A stretch of 64,000 nt of DNA, taken from NCBI GenBank assembly GCA_026018925.1, contig JAKSZU010000008.1, positions 5,384,415-5,448,414 of the forward strand, written 5' to 3'. The first letter of the stretch is position 1. Each line of letters opens with the position of its first letter. Positions 1 through 9,960 of the stretch are shown in pieces. Below the pieces are notes generated by a model that worked only from the letters and a program-made list of their open reading frames with translations, was not told where the DNA came from and made no database searches. This DNA comes from Tupaia tana. Lineage: Eukaryota > Chordata > Mammalia > Scandentia > Tupaiidae. Made by a program: the position numbers and the translations under genes.

Positions 1-24
1 TAGACGTTTAATTGGCCTCAGAAA

Positions 25-135
25 TGGAGACAGTATTACTGTGTGCCCATATCCCATTTGGAGGTGATTTCTTCCTCTTTCTCTCTGACTCTGTTTCTCG
101 CTGGCAAGTAATACAGAAATAAATAATGTACCCTC
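25..135 (+). repeat. SINE-A 3' fragment
   Basis: This is the 3' part of a SINE-A copy: the 'ggtgatttcttcctctttct' region, a CT-rich stretch and 'ctggcaagta', followed by an AT-rich tail. The tRNA-like head is absent. The first bases of the window do not resemble it clearly. Confidence 0.55.
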
Positions 136-184
136 TGGCAATGCCAAAATAAATAATAATTAAAAATTGAAGAAAACTGTTATC

Positions 185-475
185 TAGCCCACCTGCAGGG
201 GTGTGGGTGCTGCTGACCTTGTGACCTGGAGGCGGGGATGACATGGGAGGTACAGGTTCAATTCCCCATCCTACCTATAAACCAGGCATGGAGGCATGGC
301 CTGAAACCCCAGTGACTTGGGAGGCTGAAGTGGGAGGATCGCGAGCTCAAGGCTGAACCGGGCAACACGATGACACCTTGTCTAAAAATGAGCCTGGAGT
401 GGTGGGCTTGCCTTCATCCCAGCTGGGAGGCTGTGAGGACAATGGTAACAGTGAGATCCTGACACGGGAAAAAAC
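185..475 (+). repeat. Composite tRNA-like plus 7SL/Alu-like SINE, old
   Basis: A tRNA-like stretch with a box-B-like 'aggttcaattcccc' is followed by an Alu/7SL-like monomer with 'cttgggaggctgaagtggga', 'ggatcgcgagctcaag', 'gggcaacacgatgac' and 'cttgtctaaaaa'. A second, poorer arm has 'atcccagctgggaggctgtg' and 'agtgagatcctgac'. 7SL-derived SINEs are known from Euarchontoglires. The order seen here (tRNA-like, then two 7SL-like arms) is my reading of a diverged copy, and it is the only one of its kind in the window. Confidence 0.55.
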
Positions 476-796
476 AGTTGTATATTTCCCCACAGCCTTC
501 ATGTCACTGAGTTGTCAGACGGATCGGCCAACACTGCTCCTAACGTCCCGTCGCCCAGGTAGTGCCTGCGGTGGCGTGATTCCCCGACACCCTTCCTCCC
601 GCCGAGCATTTCCTTCCCCTTTTCTCCTGGTAACCTTGCGTGAGACCGGTCACTGTCACTGCTCTGCTCAGAACCAGGAATTGCTGTTAGATCCTTTTAC
701 GGCTGTCTGTCCCCTGCATCGTGGTCGTCACTCTCACTTCTGTTATTCCTTCCTTCTGCTGGCTTTAGATACACCTCCCCCTTAGCTCCTTTTTTG
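476..796. other. Unrecognised stretch
   Basis: I see no repeat family, splice-bounded exon or convincing coding signal. An open frame runs through part of it, but it has no domain-like pattern and the composition is mixed. Confidence 0.4.
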
Positions 797-960
797 AGTG
801 TATTTACCTATTTACTTCATGAGAAAGACAGAGCGCGGGGTCCCACCGATGGGGCCTTGCCACACGGTGGCCCTCCTGCCCAGCCACTGTCAGCTACAGC
901 TCATTGTTTTCAGGTCGAACCAGGATCCCAGCCAACTACCCTCTTCTGGCCAAGCCTAAA
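797..960 (-). repeat. SINE-C, degenerate tRNA-derived SINE
   Basis: The tail side begins 'tatttacctatttacttcat', then 'gagaaagacagagcg', and the head lies at the right with an antisense box-B-like 'aggtcgaaccaggatcc'. The arrangement matches the minus-strand copies at 6945-7150 and 55629-55840, so it is probably an older tRNA SINE family distinct from SINE-A. Confidence 0.35.
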
Positions 961-1505
961 GATTTATCCCCAGGCTTGCCTCCCCTCCCGAATGATGGCA
1001 TAGACGTTCATGAAGATACACAACTGTCCACGCTCTCTAAAATATCATCCGGTCTGGAGAAATCTCTGCTTCCTGAGCTCCTTCCCGCGCTCAGAGTCCA
1101 AGTCTGGGCAGCGCTCTCTCAGGCCCTCTCCTGACAGTCTCCTCAGCTCCAAGGGACAGAGGCCACGTGGTAACAGCTGTGTTCCTGGTGGTCTCTAGAA
1201 GAATGCGATGACAAGCTGGGCGGGCTCAATATGGGCCTACTGCAGGATTTCTATCTGTGTACCCTCTGCTTTAGTCAGGATCTTCGGATTTTGAAAGAAT
1301 CTCTAAATACAAAAGTATCACATTAGTTACTCCATTCCCCATAGTTCTAGATTCCTAAGGAATTTCACTTGGGCTTCTAAAAAAATGAAATGGTTCTAAT
1401 AAAACCTTTGAAACATTAACTTTATTATTACAGATATTTACATGTTTTGAAGCTTAATTTTTAGCATTTACAACCAGTTATACCTTACATTAAGAAATAA
1501 AATTA
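961..1505. other. Unrecognised stretch
   Basis: Nothing is recognised. The first half is GC-moderate and the second AT-rich. No LRR-type exon or repeat head is visible. Confidence 0.4.
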
Positions 1506-1795
1506 GGGACCAGCAGTTGGCATAATGGCTATGTCACTGGACGCCCATGTAGTCGACCACAGTTCAAGTCCTGGACCCCGTGGCCTAAACTCATGCTGGG
1601 CACATGTGTGTGCGTGCGTGCCCAAGATTCCAAGAGGAGAATGGAGGAGAAGGAATTGAGGTATGGCCAAACCCCCTGGGGGGTGATTTCTCACTTTCTG
1701 TCTCTCTATTTCTCTCTGTCTTTCTGGTGAATTCATGTGCCCTATAGCAAAAACCTCTCCAAAAACAAAACAAACAAACAAAAAGAAATAAATAA
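1506..1795 (+). repeat. SINE-A, near full length
   Basis: It starts 'gggaccagcagttggcataa', has the box-B-like 'agttcaagtcctgg', the GTGTG-rich middle, 'gaggagaatggaggagaagg', the CT run and 'ccctatagcaaaaacctctc', then an A-rich tail with AAAC units. Confidence 0.85.
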
Positions 1796-1800
1796 AATTA

Positions 1801-2046
1801 GGCCAACTGTAGTGACACAGTGGTTACAAATGCCTTGTGACACAGTGGTTACAAATGCCTCATGATGCTGAAGCCACATAGGAATGACCTGGGTTCAAGT
1901 CTTGAGGTCTCTGCACAACAAAGGTGCTCACAACTGTATTCCGGTCGGCCGGGCCTGGGGTGAAATGCAGCGTGAAGACCCCGTTGAAGGTGCTTCTCTC
2001 TCTTTCTATCTCTCACATAGAAGAAATAAATGAATAAACTTTCCCC
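1801..2046 (+). repeat. Older tRNA-derived SINE with internal direct duplication
   Basis: The head contains 'gtgacacagtggttacaaat' twice in direct tandem (about 1813-1860), then a box-B-like 'gggttcaagtctt', a CT-rich section and an 'aaataaatgaataaa' tail. It differs from SINE-A and SINE-B in the middle section. Confidence 0.55.
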
Positions 2047-2384
2047 AAAAAAAGAAGTAAAATTAGAAAGTCCTTTAAAATAGACCAGACAGATGAAAAA
2101 AGGTCAAAGAAATTAAGTTACTGGTATTTTGTATCACTGGTTAAATTTAATTTGGGGTTTAACGAACATGCTATTTAAAAATGCTCTGTCTTTAAAGTTG
2201 TACAGAAGGTAACTACTGAAATAATAACAAAAAAATCATCATTAAAGTATGGCAACAAAGATAAAAGATATTATTAATTCAAGATTTAGTTTTGAAAATG
2301 CTTCATGTATATTATCCCTAGATCTCAGAGCTAGCCAGGCAAATTCCTATTGTTATCTTCATTTAAAAAACAGTGAAAGGACAA
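2047..2384. other. AT-rich stretch without a recognised feature
   Basis: A-rich, low-GC sequence between two SINEs. No exon or repeat family is recognised. Confidence 0.4.
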
Positions 2385-2520
2385 TCCTGAGAGGAGAATG
2401 GAGGAGAAGGGATTGAAGCATGGCCATCCACCTGGGGTGTGATTTCTCGCTTCCTGCTTCTCAGTCTCTCTCTGTCTCTCTGGGAATGCACTCATCCTAT
2501 AGCAAAATATCTCTCCAAAA
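2385..2520 (+). repeat. SINE-A 3' half
   Basis: It begins at the 'tgagaggagaatggaggag' core and continues through the CT run to 'cctatagcaaaatatctctc'. The tRNA-like head is missing. Its A-tail has expanded into the microsatellite that follows. Confidence 0.75.
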
Positions 2521-2659
2521 CAGAAAAAAAGAAAAGAAAAGAAAAGAAAGGAAAGGAAAGGAAAGGAAAGGAAAGGAAAGGAAAGGAAAGGAAAGGAAAG
2601 GAAAGGAAAAGAAAGGAAAGGAAAGGAAAAGAAAAGAAGAAAAGAAAAGAAAAGAAAAG

Positions 2660-2690
<31 letters not shown>

Positions 2691-2762
2691 GAAAAGAAAA
2701 AGAAAAGTAAGAAAAGAAAAGAAAAGAAAAGAAAAGAAAAGAAAAGAAAAGAAAAAGAAAGT
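2521..2762 (+). repeat. (GAAAG/GAAAA)n microsatellite
   Basis: Pentanucleotide array: first GGAAA units, then GAAAA units, with a few interruptions. It directly continues the SINE A-tail at 2520. Open frames through it translate only to Lys/Glu/Arg repeats and are not genes. Confidence 0.95.
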
Positions 2763-2844
2763 AAGGTTTATAATTGTCCTGACCTGCAGGATAGTCGAAT
2801 AGGTTTCCTGACGGAAGGAGTGAGAGATGGGATAAACAGCACAG

Positions 2845-3293
2845 TGTTACAACACAGAGACTACGCAGTGTTACAACTCTTCAGGGTCGTCAGTTTATTG
2901 TGGACAGCACGGAGATGACACAGTATTACAACTCTTCAGGGTCATCCTGAGACGACACAGTGTTAGAGCTCTTTGGGGTCCTCCGGAGATTGTGGGCCAG
3001 GGATCTTGGTTATATACATGTTGGTGGGCGGTGATTGGTTGTTCTACATGTAAATGTAGGATTGTAAAAGGTGGGTTATGATTGGTTGCTTTTGTGGACC
3101 AATCATGAGGTGTCAGATATGCAAATCTGAGGGATTCTAAGCTCACCGATTTGCTATGGGAAGTGGCCAATCAGAATATGGTTTTGAAGGTGAGGTTTTG
3201 AAGGGGAGCCAATCATGGCCTTTGGCATTGTGTAATTGTTTGCTAAGAAACTGAAACCTAAGGTCGATATTTGCTGGTGCGCAGCATCCCACA
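2845..3293 (-). repeat. Probable solo LTR
   Basis: A 449-bp unit bounded by TG...CA. Read on the minus strand it starts 'tgtgggatgctgcgcacc'. It has at least five CCAAT-type motifs in either orientation (3030-3220), an AATAAA near plus-strand 2893-2898 and a short terminal section. A 'ttacaactcttcagggtc' direct repeat lies in the R/U5 side. No internal retroviral sequence adjoins it and I found no clear target duplication, so the class is not assigned. Confidence 0.5.
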
Positions 3294-3553
3294 ATAATGT
3301 TTAAGTGAAATTCTGAAAATCAAATAGCTATTAAGTGCCCAACTTTTTTACTCAGATCAAACTCAGTTGTATCTGAGTTCTAAGACGTACTAAGCAATAT
3401 AGTAAAAATTACCTTAGACAGTACACAGTTCATAAGGGAAAGATCAGGAAACAATGTTTGTCACAGGGATTGCTTATTAGTCAGATCAAATATAATTAAC
3501 AAAAGGGAGAGATGGAAGCCATGATAATTTTTTAAAATACATTTGATAAGTTG

Positions 3554-3838
3554 ACTTTTTCTTTTTCAGTTTTTTGCTTTTGTTTGTTTTGTTTGTTCGC
3601 TATCAGGCATGTGCACTTGCCAGAGAGAGAGAGAGAGAGAGACAGAGGGAGAGTGAGAAATCTTCCCCCAAGAGGAATGATCCTGCCGCGATCCTTTCTC
3701 TTCCATTCTCTTTTTGGAATTTGGGGCATGTATGCACATGCGCCTGGCATGACTTTCAAATTACTGAGTCCAGGACTTGAACTAAGCAGCCAGACATGGG
3801 ATCCAGCATCTTAACCTCCGCATCACCCACTGGCCCTG
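3554..3838 (-). repeat. SINE-A, diverged
   Basis: Antisense copy: the AAAC-type tail at the left, an expanded (GA)n in the CT-run position, the antisense core 'cttccattctctttttg', and a head ending 'cacccactggccctgg'. Heavily substituted. Confidence 0.7.
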
Positions 3839-4819
3839 GGTGATCACATTTTAATACTAACATTTTGACCATCTAGGAAAAAGAAATTCAAATGTCTCTG
3901 AGCCAGTTTATGATAGATATGATGCAAATACCTTTTTGGAAATGAAAAATATATATATAGAAGATAGATACAAAGTTGGGATTCAAAGGCTCTAGTATAC
4001 AGAAGTTCTACGGACAATGGAAAACCAAAGCACACTTTATATGCTTGTCCTTAAAAATATCAATAGCTTGACACCAATGGAGAAGAATCTCTCCGAATAT
4101 CTAATCGGTATTTGTGTTTTAGACACTCATAATTGAGAGGGACTTCTGAATAAAACATCAGATGGCAGGCAGTTCAGTAGCAGTGTCACAGGATCACATG
4201 ACTTTTTGATATTAGGAATTTACATTTCATGCTGAAATTCTGAGTAGTTGGATTTGTTTCAAATACTGAAAAAAGTACGAAGATGAAACCAAGTCTGAGT
4301 TGTAATAATAATGTCACAGACTTTTAATCTTGAGCAAGTTACTTACTTAATAATGCGCATGATTTTCTCGTTTGTAAAATAAAAGGCTAGCTCTCCCATT
4401 CAGGGAGTTTCCATATCAGTTACAAATTTCCATTTGTTTTGTAAATTAATGATAATCACAACTATAAGTTACCTTCTATAAAATGCCCATTTTGTGTTCA
4501 GGAATACATAAACTTGTCTTTGTACATGCAATAGCTATATCTTCACAGCAGAAATATCTGTATTTAGCAAGGGTCACTTGCCCCAGATCACAACTAAGAA
4601 ATTCAGGAACTGGGATTCTAGCTGAGTTCTCTTCCAGCCCTCATGCCAACTCAGTAATGCATTCTGACTTTTATCCAGCTGGTAACAACATACTCAATCA
4701 TTCAAGCTACATGACAAGGCTTAAAATAATTGTTCAACTGTCACATAATAGCATATTTTAGAGTTTCCTGTGTGAACCATAACTATCAGAGATTCAATAA
4801 GGGAGCTTCTTTTACTTAC
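3839..4819. other. Unique sequence downstream of the exon, probable intron
   Basis: AT-rich sequence with no recognised repeat. On the minus strand it lies just downstream of the LRR exon, so it is read as intron. Confidence 0.45.
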
Positions 4820-4891
4820 AGCTGTTCCAAGGATTTGAGTCCTTTAAATGTCTGTTTATCTAAGGCATGAATTTCATTCTTGTACAGGTAC
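4820..4891 (-). CDS. PXDNL: Leucine-rich-repeat exon of a peroxidasin-like gene (PXDNL)
   Basis: On the minus strand this 72-nt exon is bounded by a polypyrimidine-AG acceptor ('tatgttttccag') and a perfect donor 'gtaagt'. It begins with the third base of a codon and ends two bases into the next, so both flanking introns are phase 2, the classical arrangement for one-repeat LRR exons. The peptide begins YLYKNEIHALDKQTFKGL and ends KSLEQL, which has the LxxLxLxxNxI pattern. Peroxidasins are secreted or matrix proteins with N-terminal LRRs, Ig domains and a heme peroxidase domain. From memory the residues fit peroxidasin-like (PXDNL) better than peroxidasin (PXDN). No neighbouring LRR exon was found in the window, so the flanking introns must be long or the assembly is broken. 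The reading frame is intact in this exon. Whether the gene is functional cannot be judged from one exon. Confidence 0.8.
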
Positions 4892-5440
4892 CTGGAAAAC
4901 ATATAAAATCCTATTGAATTATAAATCATGATACCACATATCTAAAATCAAAAAATTTTAAGCCGAAGTTTATGGACTTATTAGACTGAGCCCTGAATGG
5001 CCTTCGGGGAATTTCCCATCAGAGAATAAGGAGGTAGTTACAACTACCTTTGACCAGACCCCTCCATTACTGGCAAACAAAACCACAAGGATGTTTTAGC
5101 CTATACCCACAGATGGGTTGATAAGGTCACTACGGCAATTACTCTCATCAAAACACTCACCATTCTTGGGACCCTACCCCTCCACCCCCCACATAAAGAC
5201 ATCGTGCCTTCTCCATGGGGGCGGGGGGCAGAAGTTCTCTAACCGCGGGCCCCTTGGTTGCTGACCAAAATAACCCTTCTTCTGTGTGACATGGCCCTTC
5301 CCAAGTCCTTTGTCAAATCTGCATTAAGGAGCTTTGGGAGCTGTTCACAGAGCCCCTAACCACAAATGGAAAATGTGACTTCATTTAAAGATGTTTGACT
5401 GGAAGGAGAGATCCAAGACCCTCATCAAATTATCAAAAGG
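4892..5440. other. Probable intron; possible old LTR at about 4980-5360
   Basis: Directly upstream of the exon on the minus strand. The part from about 4980 looks LTR-like on the plus strand (a G-run and 'gcgggcccctt' section after 'cacataaagac', then 'aataacccttcttctgtg'), but I found no matching boundary pair, so this is only a suggestion. Confidence 0.3.
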
Positions 5441-5605
5441 GGGGCTGGCAAGTGGCATGGTAGTTAAAGGTACTGGACTCCCACATGCCTGACCATGGCT
5501 CAAGTCGTGGACCTGGTGGCTTGCTTTCTCACTTTCCCTTTCTCTCTCTCTCTGTCTCTCTCTGGGCAAATGAAAAATAATAATGATAATAATAAATAGT
5601 TAAGA
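5441..5605 (+). repeat. SINE-B
   Basis: Short SINE: 'ggggctggcaagtggcatgg', a head with 'ggctcaagtcgtgg', then 'ggtggcttgctttctcactt', a CT run and a tail of AATAATG units. Confidence 0.8.
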
Positions 5606-6480
5606 TAAAATAATTCTTTAAAACAAATTAAAGGCATCTTTGCCCCCAATATTAAGATACTTAGAGTGAAAATGGAGAAATCCTGTCTGATAAGGTCCAC
5701 GTACTGGGTAGCAAACCCTCTGAAAAGACGTGATTGATTACAACATTTTTTCATCAACCTTATGGCACCGAATATGTTCAGCTGAGATTTCCATGTGCAG
5801 AGCTGGTGAATACTACCATGGGAATCTCTTAAGGGATGAAAACATCTTAACAGATCCACAAGATGTATTTTGGCCCTCTGCTGTTGCCACTGGAAATCTA
5901 TAGGAAGGGACTGTAAGTGGATTTACAAATACAGTGAGACAGCTAATCTTTTTGGAAGAGTTGATGGAAACAATTGATGTGACATATGTCATATTTCTTC
6001 AACCGCAGAACAGGAAGGTTATTTCATCTCTGTGCCCTCCGTGGCTGTTACCGAAAGGAAGCCCTGCATCTTCCTACTTGTGTCTCTTGGGGTTTGAGGC
6101 CATCGGAACTGCTGAACTTTCCATCAGGTTCCTCTGGCATGTGCCCTTGCATACTGAGAGTGCATTGGAAGGCCCTGGTGGTTTGTTAAAAACGCCCACT
6201 CGGGGCCACCCAGAACCTACTCAACCTAACTTTCCTGGGCGGGGCTCACACACACCAAGCTGGACAAGTTCCCCAGGCTAAGCCATGGTCCTGGGGAGTG
6301 TTCCCCGTGACCAGTAGGAGGCGTGTTCAGCTGGTGTCGGGCGGTGTGAGGCTATGAATGTCAGTTACACCTGTTAACTGAGGGTGTTCTTCCTTCCCAC
6401 TGTGTCCTGGCTGGTTTGGGCCTGCCAGGGCTGTCAGTTATGGCTGCAAGCAGTTGGCAACTTCGGCTGCAAGAGCGGAT
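5606..6480. other. Unrecognised stretch
   Basis: Unique-looking sequence. No exon, RNA gene or repeat family is recognised. Open frames here are short and have no domain pattern. Confidence 0.4.
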
Positions 6481-6935
6481 CTCTTTCTTTTCACAGTGCT
6501 ATCAGGTTTTGCTTCACACATTTTGATGTTCTACTATTGGGTTCATGAAGGATTGCCGTGTCTTCTTGGAGAAAGGACCCTTCTCCGTCATCCTTGATAA
6601 CTTTTCTGGTCGGAAGTCTGCTTTATGTGCATTAACACAGCCACTCTAGCTTTCTCTGGGTTCGTGTCAGTGTGCTGCACCGTTTGCCCTCTCCTTGCTT
6701 TTAACCTGTGTTTATATGTAAGTGGGTTTCTTTCAGACAGCACAGAGTTGGATCTTATCGTTTTAAATCCACGCTTTTAGTCTTTTTAGTTAGTGTGTGT
6801 GGACCACCTGCATTTAAGGTGATTAACGCTATGGCTGTGTTAACATCGATCACATCTGCACTTGCTTTTTATTCATTGTACTTGTTTGTTCATTGTTCCC
6901 ATAATCCACAAGCTTGCTCTTCTGTGTTCTGCTGG
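6481..6935 (-). repeat. Old L1 remnant, ORF2 region, antisense
   Basis: The plus strand resembles the antisense of an L1 ORF2 segment, with phrases such as 'gggtttctttcagacagcac' and 'catttaaggtgattaa' that recur in antisense L1 copies across mammals. It is heavily mutated and carries no useful frame. Confidence 0.5.
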
Positions 6936-6944
6936 TTTTCTTTC

Positions 6945-7150
6945 TTCTTTGATTTTTTTATTTTTAAACGTTCTTCTGAGAAAGAGAGAGAGACACCTAC
7001 GACAGTCTCATACCATAACCCACCTCAGCTGGCCCAGATCACAGCAACAAACAGGTACTCGGTATATTTAAGGAGGACCTGGACTCGAACTTGGGACTCT
7101 TCCAGTGTGGGGGCAGTTGCACTACCACTGTACCCCCACTTGGCCCCTAG
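6945..7150 (-). repeat. SINE-C
   Basis: Antisense tRNA-type SINE: T-rich tail, 'gagaaagagagagag', 'cagctggcccagatcac', the antisense box B 'ggactcgaacttgg' and a head ending 'tacccccacttggcccc'. Confidence 0.55.
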
Positions 7151-7790
7151 GTAAGGTGTTTTGTTTTATTTTCTGTCTTTGGATTTCAAGATTTTTTTCA
7201 TAGCAGGCATCATTACAGATGCCTGGCTGTAAATTTGTTCGGATTTACATTGCTTGATATTCTCTGAGCATATTCAATAATCACAATTTCAAACTATAGA
7301 AATACTTTAAACATTCTAAAAAGAAAGTAGCTGTACTTAAGGAAAATTGTAAGTCTAAAATCAACCTAATACTCCAACAAAACTGACAGCTAATTTAAAT
7401 CTATAAAGCTATGTTTCTGTCCAATAATACATCAGAGATCCATTGCCACGATCTCTCTCCAAAGAGTGTGGCATAAGATTATTCCCTCAAAAAAAGAGAT
7501 TTTTTTCCCCAAGACACAGAGCGCTGAGCTGCTTTCCAGAGGGCAGCCCGGTGTCTGGCGCGTCCCTGCTGCCGGCCGGGGGCTCCCCTCACAGCAACGC
7601 TGGAATGCAGCAAGGCGACCCGGTGGTTCCAGCTCCCTGTGGCTTGGTCACCGCTTTGACACCCAGCCTCCGCAGGACAGGGAAGGGAGTCTTCTTTCTT
7701 CAGGCCACAGTGACCTTCTCTGGAAAGGACGCGCACCAGTGAGAGGCGAGGAGACCCTTGCGGGCTTCCCGTAGAGTCGGCAAGTCTGTA
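7151..7790. other. Unrecognised stretch, GC-rich in its second half
   Basis: About 7500-7790 is GC-rich with several CpGs, and open frames on both strands run through it. None shows domain-like features or splice-bounded structure, and long frames are expected by chance at this GC content. Confidence 0.35.
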
Positions 7791-8037
7791 CACCGGCCAG
7801 CAGGTGGCGCGGAGGTCGAGGCGGCTGGATCCCCGGCCCACAGCACAGGCGGAGTCCTGGACACGGCCGCCTGGAAAACACGCCGGGCGCCTGTGTGTGC
7901 CTCCCAAAATCCGCAGGAGAGAATGGAGAAGGGATTGCAGCGTGGCCTTCCCCACGGGCTAGTGCTTTCTCATTTTTCCTCACTCTCTGTTTCACTCTGG
8001 CAAGCACATGCACTCTACAGCAAATAAAATAAATAAT
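7791..8037 (+). repeat. SINE-A, GC-rich diverged copy
   Basis: The head is 'ggccagcaggtggcgcggag', the middle has 'cgccgggcgcctgtgtgtg', the core 'gagagaatggagaaggga', then a CT run and 'atgcactctacagcaaat' with an AAATA tail. CpGs are better kept than in most old copies. Confidence 0.65.
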
Positions 8038-8510
8038 CTGAGAAAGGTTTTGATGGTCTCTGCATCGGCAGCTCCACCTCCCGTCCCTGGGTGGGCAGAA
8101 TGCAGGGTCCGACAGAGAGGAAGATTTCCTCACGCCAGAGGTCAGCAAGAGCCTGGCTGACCCAACCCCCAACCCTCAGAGAAGGCTGAGAGACAAGGAC
8201 GGACTGGCCGTACGTCAAGTTTTCTGAGCCGCTGGGCACTCTTAGACGCCAGTGTGGCTTCTACAATGTCTGCACCTCCCGGAGCAGTTCTGTTATTTTC
8301 CTATTTGTTTAAACCAAGAGAATCTAAGCTGACGTTATATCTTTTTAAAAGAAAGGTAAGGACAGTAAAACACCGAGAAAAGAAAAGCCTCCAAATGTTC
8401 TTTTGGCATCGCCTCTCCATCCACTAGTCTGAATTCTTTTCAATAACGGCTTCAGCAATAAGAAAACCCATAAAACCTGAAACTTTCTCATTTTAAAAAA
8501 TTTCCACCGT
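8038..8510. other. Unrecognised stretch
   Basis: No repeat or exon recognised between two SINEs. Confidence 0.35.
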
Positions 8511-8775
8511 GAGAGACCAGATGGCATAATGTTGACATCGCTGGACTCCCACGTAGTCAATAGCAGTTCAGGTCCTGGACCTGGTGACTTAAAACTCATG
8601 CCAAGCACGTGTGTATGCATGCCCAAAGACCCAAGGGAAGAATGGAGGAGAAGGGATTGTGGTGTGGCCATCCCCTTTGGGGGGTGACTTCTCATTTCTG
8701 TCTCTCTGTCTCTCTCTATCTCTATGTAAGTGTACATGGCCTATAGCAAAAAATCTCTCTAAAAAAGAAAAAATT
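8511..8775 (+). repeat. SINE-A
   Basis: Full-length copy: head 'gagaccagatggcataatgt', box-B-like 'agttcaggtcctgg', core 'gaagaatggaggagaagg', 'cctatagcaaaaaatctctc', A-tail. Confidence 0.8.
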
Positions 8776-8855
8776 ACCACCATGAGAAACCATCTGCTGT
8801 CCTTTCTCCCCTACTCATATATGCTTTTCTACTAACAATAATGTATACTTACATT

Positions 8856-9130
8856 CTTTTTTTTTTTTTTTTGGAGAGGTTTTTCGCTATAGGGCGCGTG
8901 CGCTCGCCAGACAGACAGAGAGAGAGAGACATAGAGACAGAAAGCGAGAAATCACCCCCCAGGGGGGATGGTCACGCCGCAATCCCTTCTCCTCCATTCT
9001 CCTCTCGGGATCTTGGGCACGCACGCACACGCGCCCGGCGTGAGTTGTAAGCCACCGGGTCCGAGACGCGAACCGCGGTCGACTACGTGGGAGTCCAGCG
9101 ACATAGCCATTACGCTAACTGCTGGTTCCC
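8856..9130 (-). repeat. SINE-A, young copy
   Basis: A T-run at the left is the A-tail. 'ttcgctatagggcgcgtgcg' and 'gcgaaccgcggtcgactacg' keep many CpGs, and the head ends 'gctaactgctggttccc'. CpG retention suggests recent insertion. Confidence 0.9.
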
Positions 9131-9149
9131 AACTTACATTCTAACATTA

Positions 9150-9381
9150 CATCTTTTCTTAGGTTTTTACCATAGGGCACATGTGCTCTTTGGAGAGAGA
9201 CAGAGATATCTTCCTCCATGGGGAGGCCACACCATAATCCCTTCTCCTTTCTCTTTTCAGGATTTTGGTCACACACACATTTGTGTCCAGAGTGATTTTC
9301 AAGCTACCGGGACCATGACTCAAACCTTGGTCGGCCATGTGGAAGTCGAGCACCTTAATCACCATGCCACCTGCTAGTCCC
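9150..9381 (-). repeat. SINE-A, older copy
   Basis: Antisense order: 'ttaccatagggcacatgtgc', a shortened CT-run region, 'ggccacaccataatcccttc', a head ending 'ccatgccacctgctagtccc'. Confidence 0.75.
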
Positions 9382-9586
9382 TCTAACATTACCTTTTACT
9401 CATTATGTAATTCTAACAGTCAAGCTAGAATTAATGAGGACCAAGGAAATAGATATAAGATCTATAAAACTCTGAATGTGAAATACATATGAAGTTCTTA
9501 CTCTTACTTCCATAAATTCCAAATGTGTTATACCAATTAGAACTAAACATACACATACAATAGTCTTCAAACAGGTGAAGTGTGGG

Positions 9587-9960
9587 GGCCAGGAGGTGGC
9601 ATGGTGTTAAGGCACTGGACTTACACATGTTGGACTGTGGTTCGAGTCCTGGACCTGCCAGCTTGAAACTCACCCCTGGCACATGTCTGTGAATGCCCAG
9701 AACCCTGAGAGGAGAGGAGAGGAGAGGAGAGGGAGAGGAGAGGAGAGGAGAGGAGGGGAGAGGAGGGGAGGGGAGGGGAGGGGAGGGGAGGGGAGGGGAG
9801 GGGAGGGGAGGGGAGAGGAGGGGAGGGGAGGGGAGGGGAGGGGAAGGGAGGGGAGAGGGAGCTGTGGCATTACCATACCCCATGGGGGTGATCTCTCACT
9901 TTTGGTCTCTCTGTCTCTCTGTGAGCTCAGGTGCCCTATAGCAAAAATCTCTTTAAAAAA
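9587..9960 (+). repeat. SINE-A with an internal microsatellite
   Basis: The head 'ggggccaggaggtggcatgg' and box-B-like 'ggttcgagtcctgg' are normal, and the 3' part 'gccctatagcaaaaatctct' is present. The central 'gagaggag' core has been expanded to about 160 bp of GGAGA/GGGGA units (9703-9862). Confidence 0.85.
9703..9862 (+). repeat. (GGAGA)n/(GGGGA)n microsatellite inside a SINE
   Basis: Pentanucleotide purine array that begins exactly at the 'ctgagaggagagg' core of the SINE. Frames through it give only repetitive peptides. Confidence 0.95.

Noticed and set aside
2420-2918. Lys/Glu/Arg-rich frames
   Set aside because: They are produced by the GAAAG microsatellite and adjacent SINE tail.
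7479-8172. Overlapping open frames of 158 and 174 codons on the minus strand
   Set aside because: GC-rich region that in part is a SINE. Neither frame shows a domain or splice structure.
8856-9130. tRNA gene
   Set aside because: The SINE heads carry box A and box B but have lost the cloverleaf and are followed by SINE bodies and A-tails.
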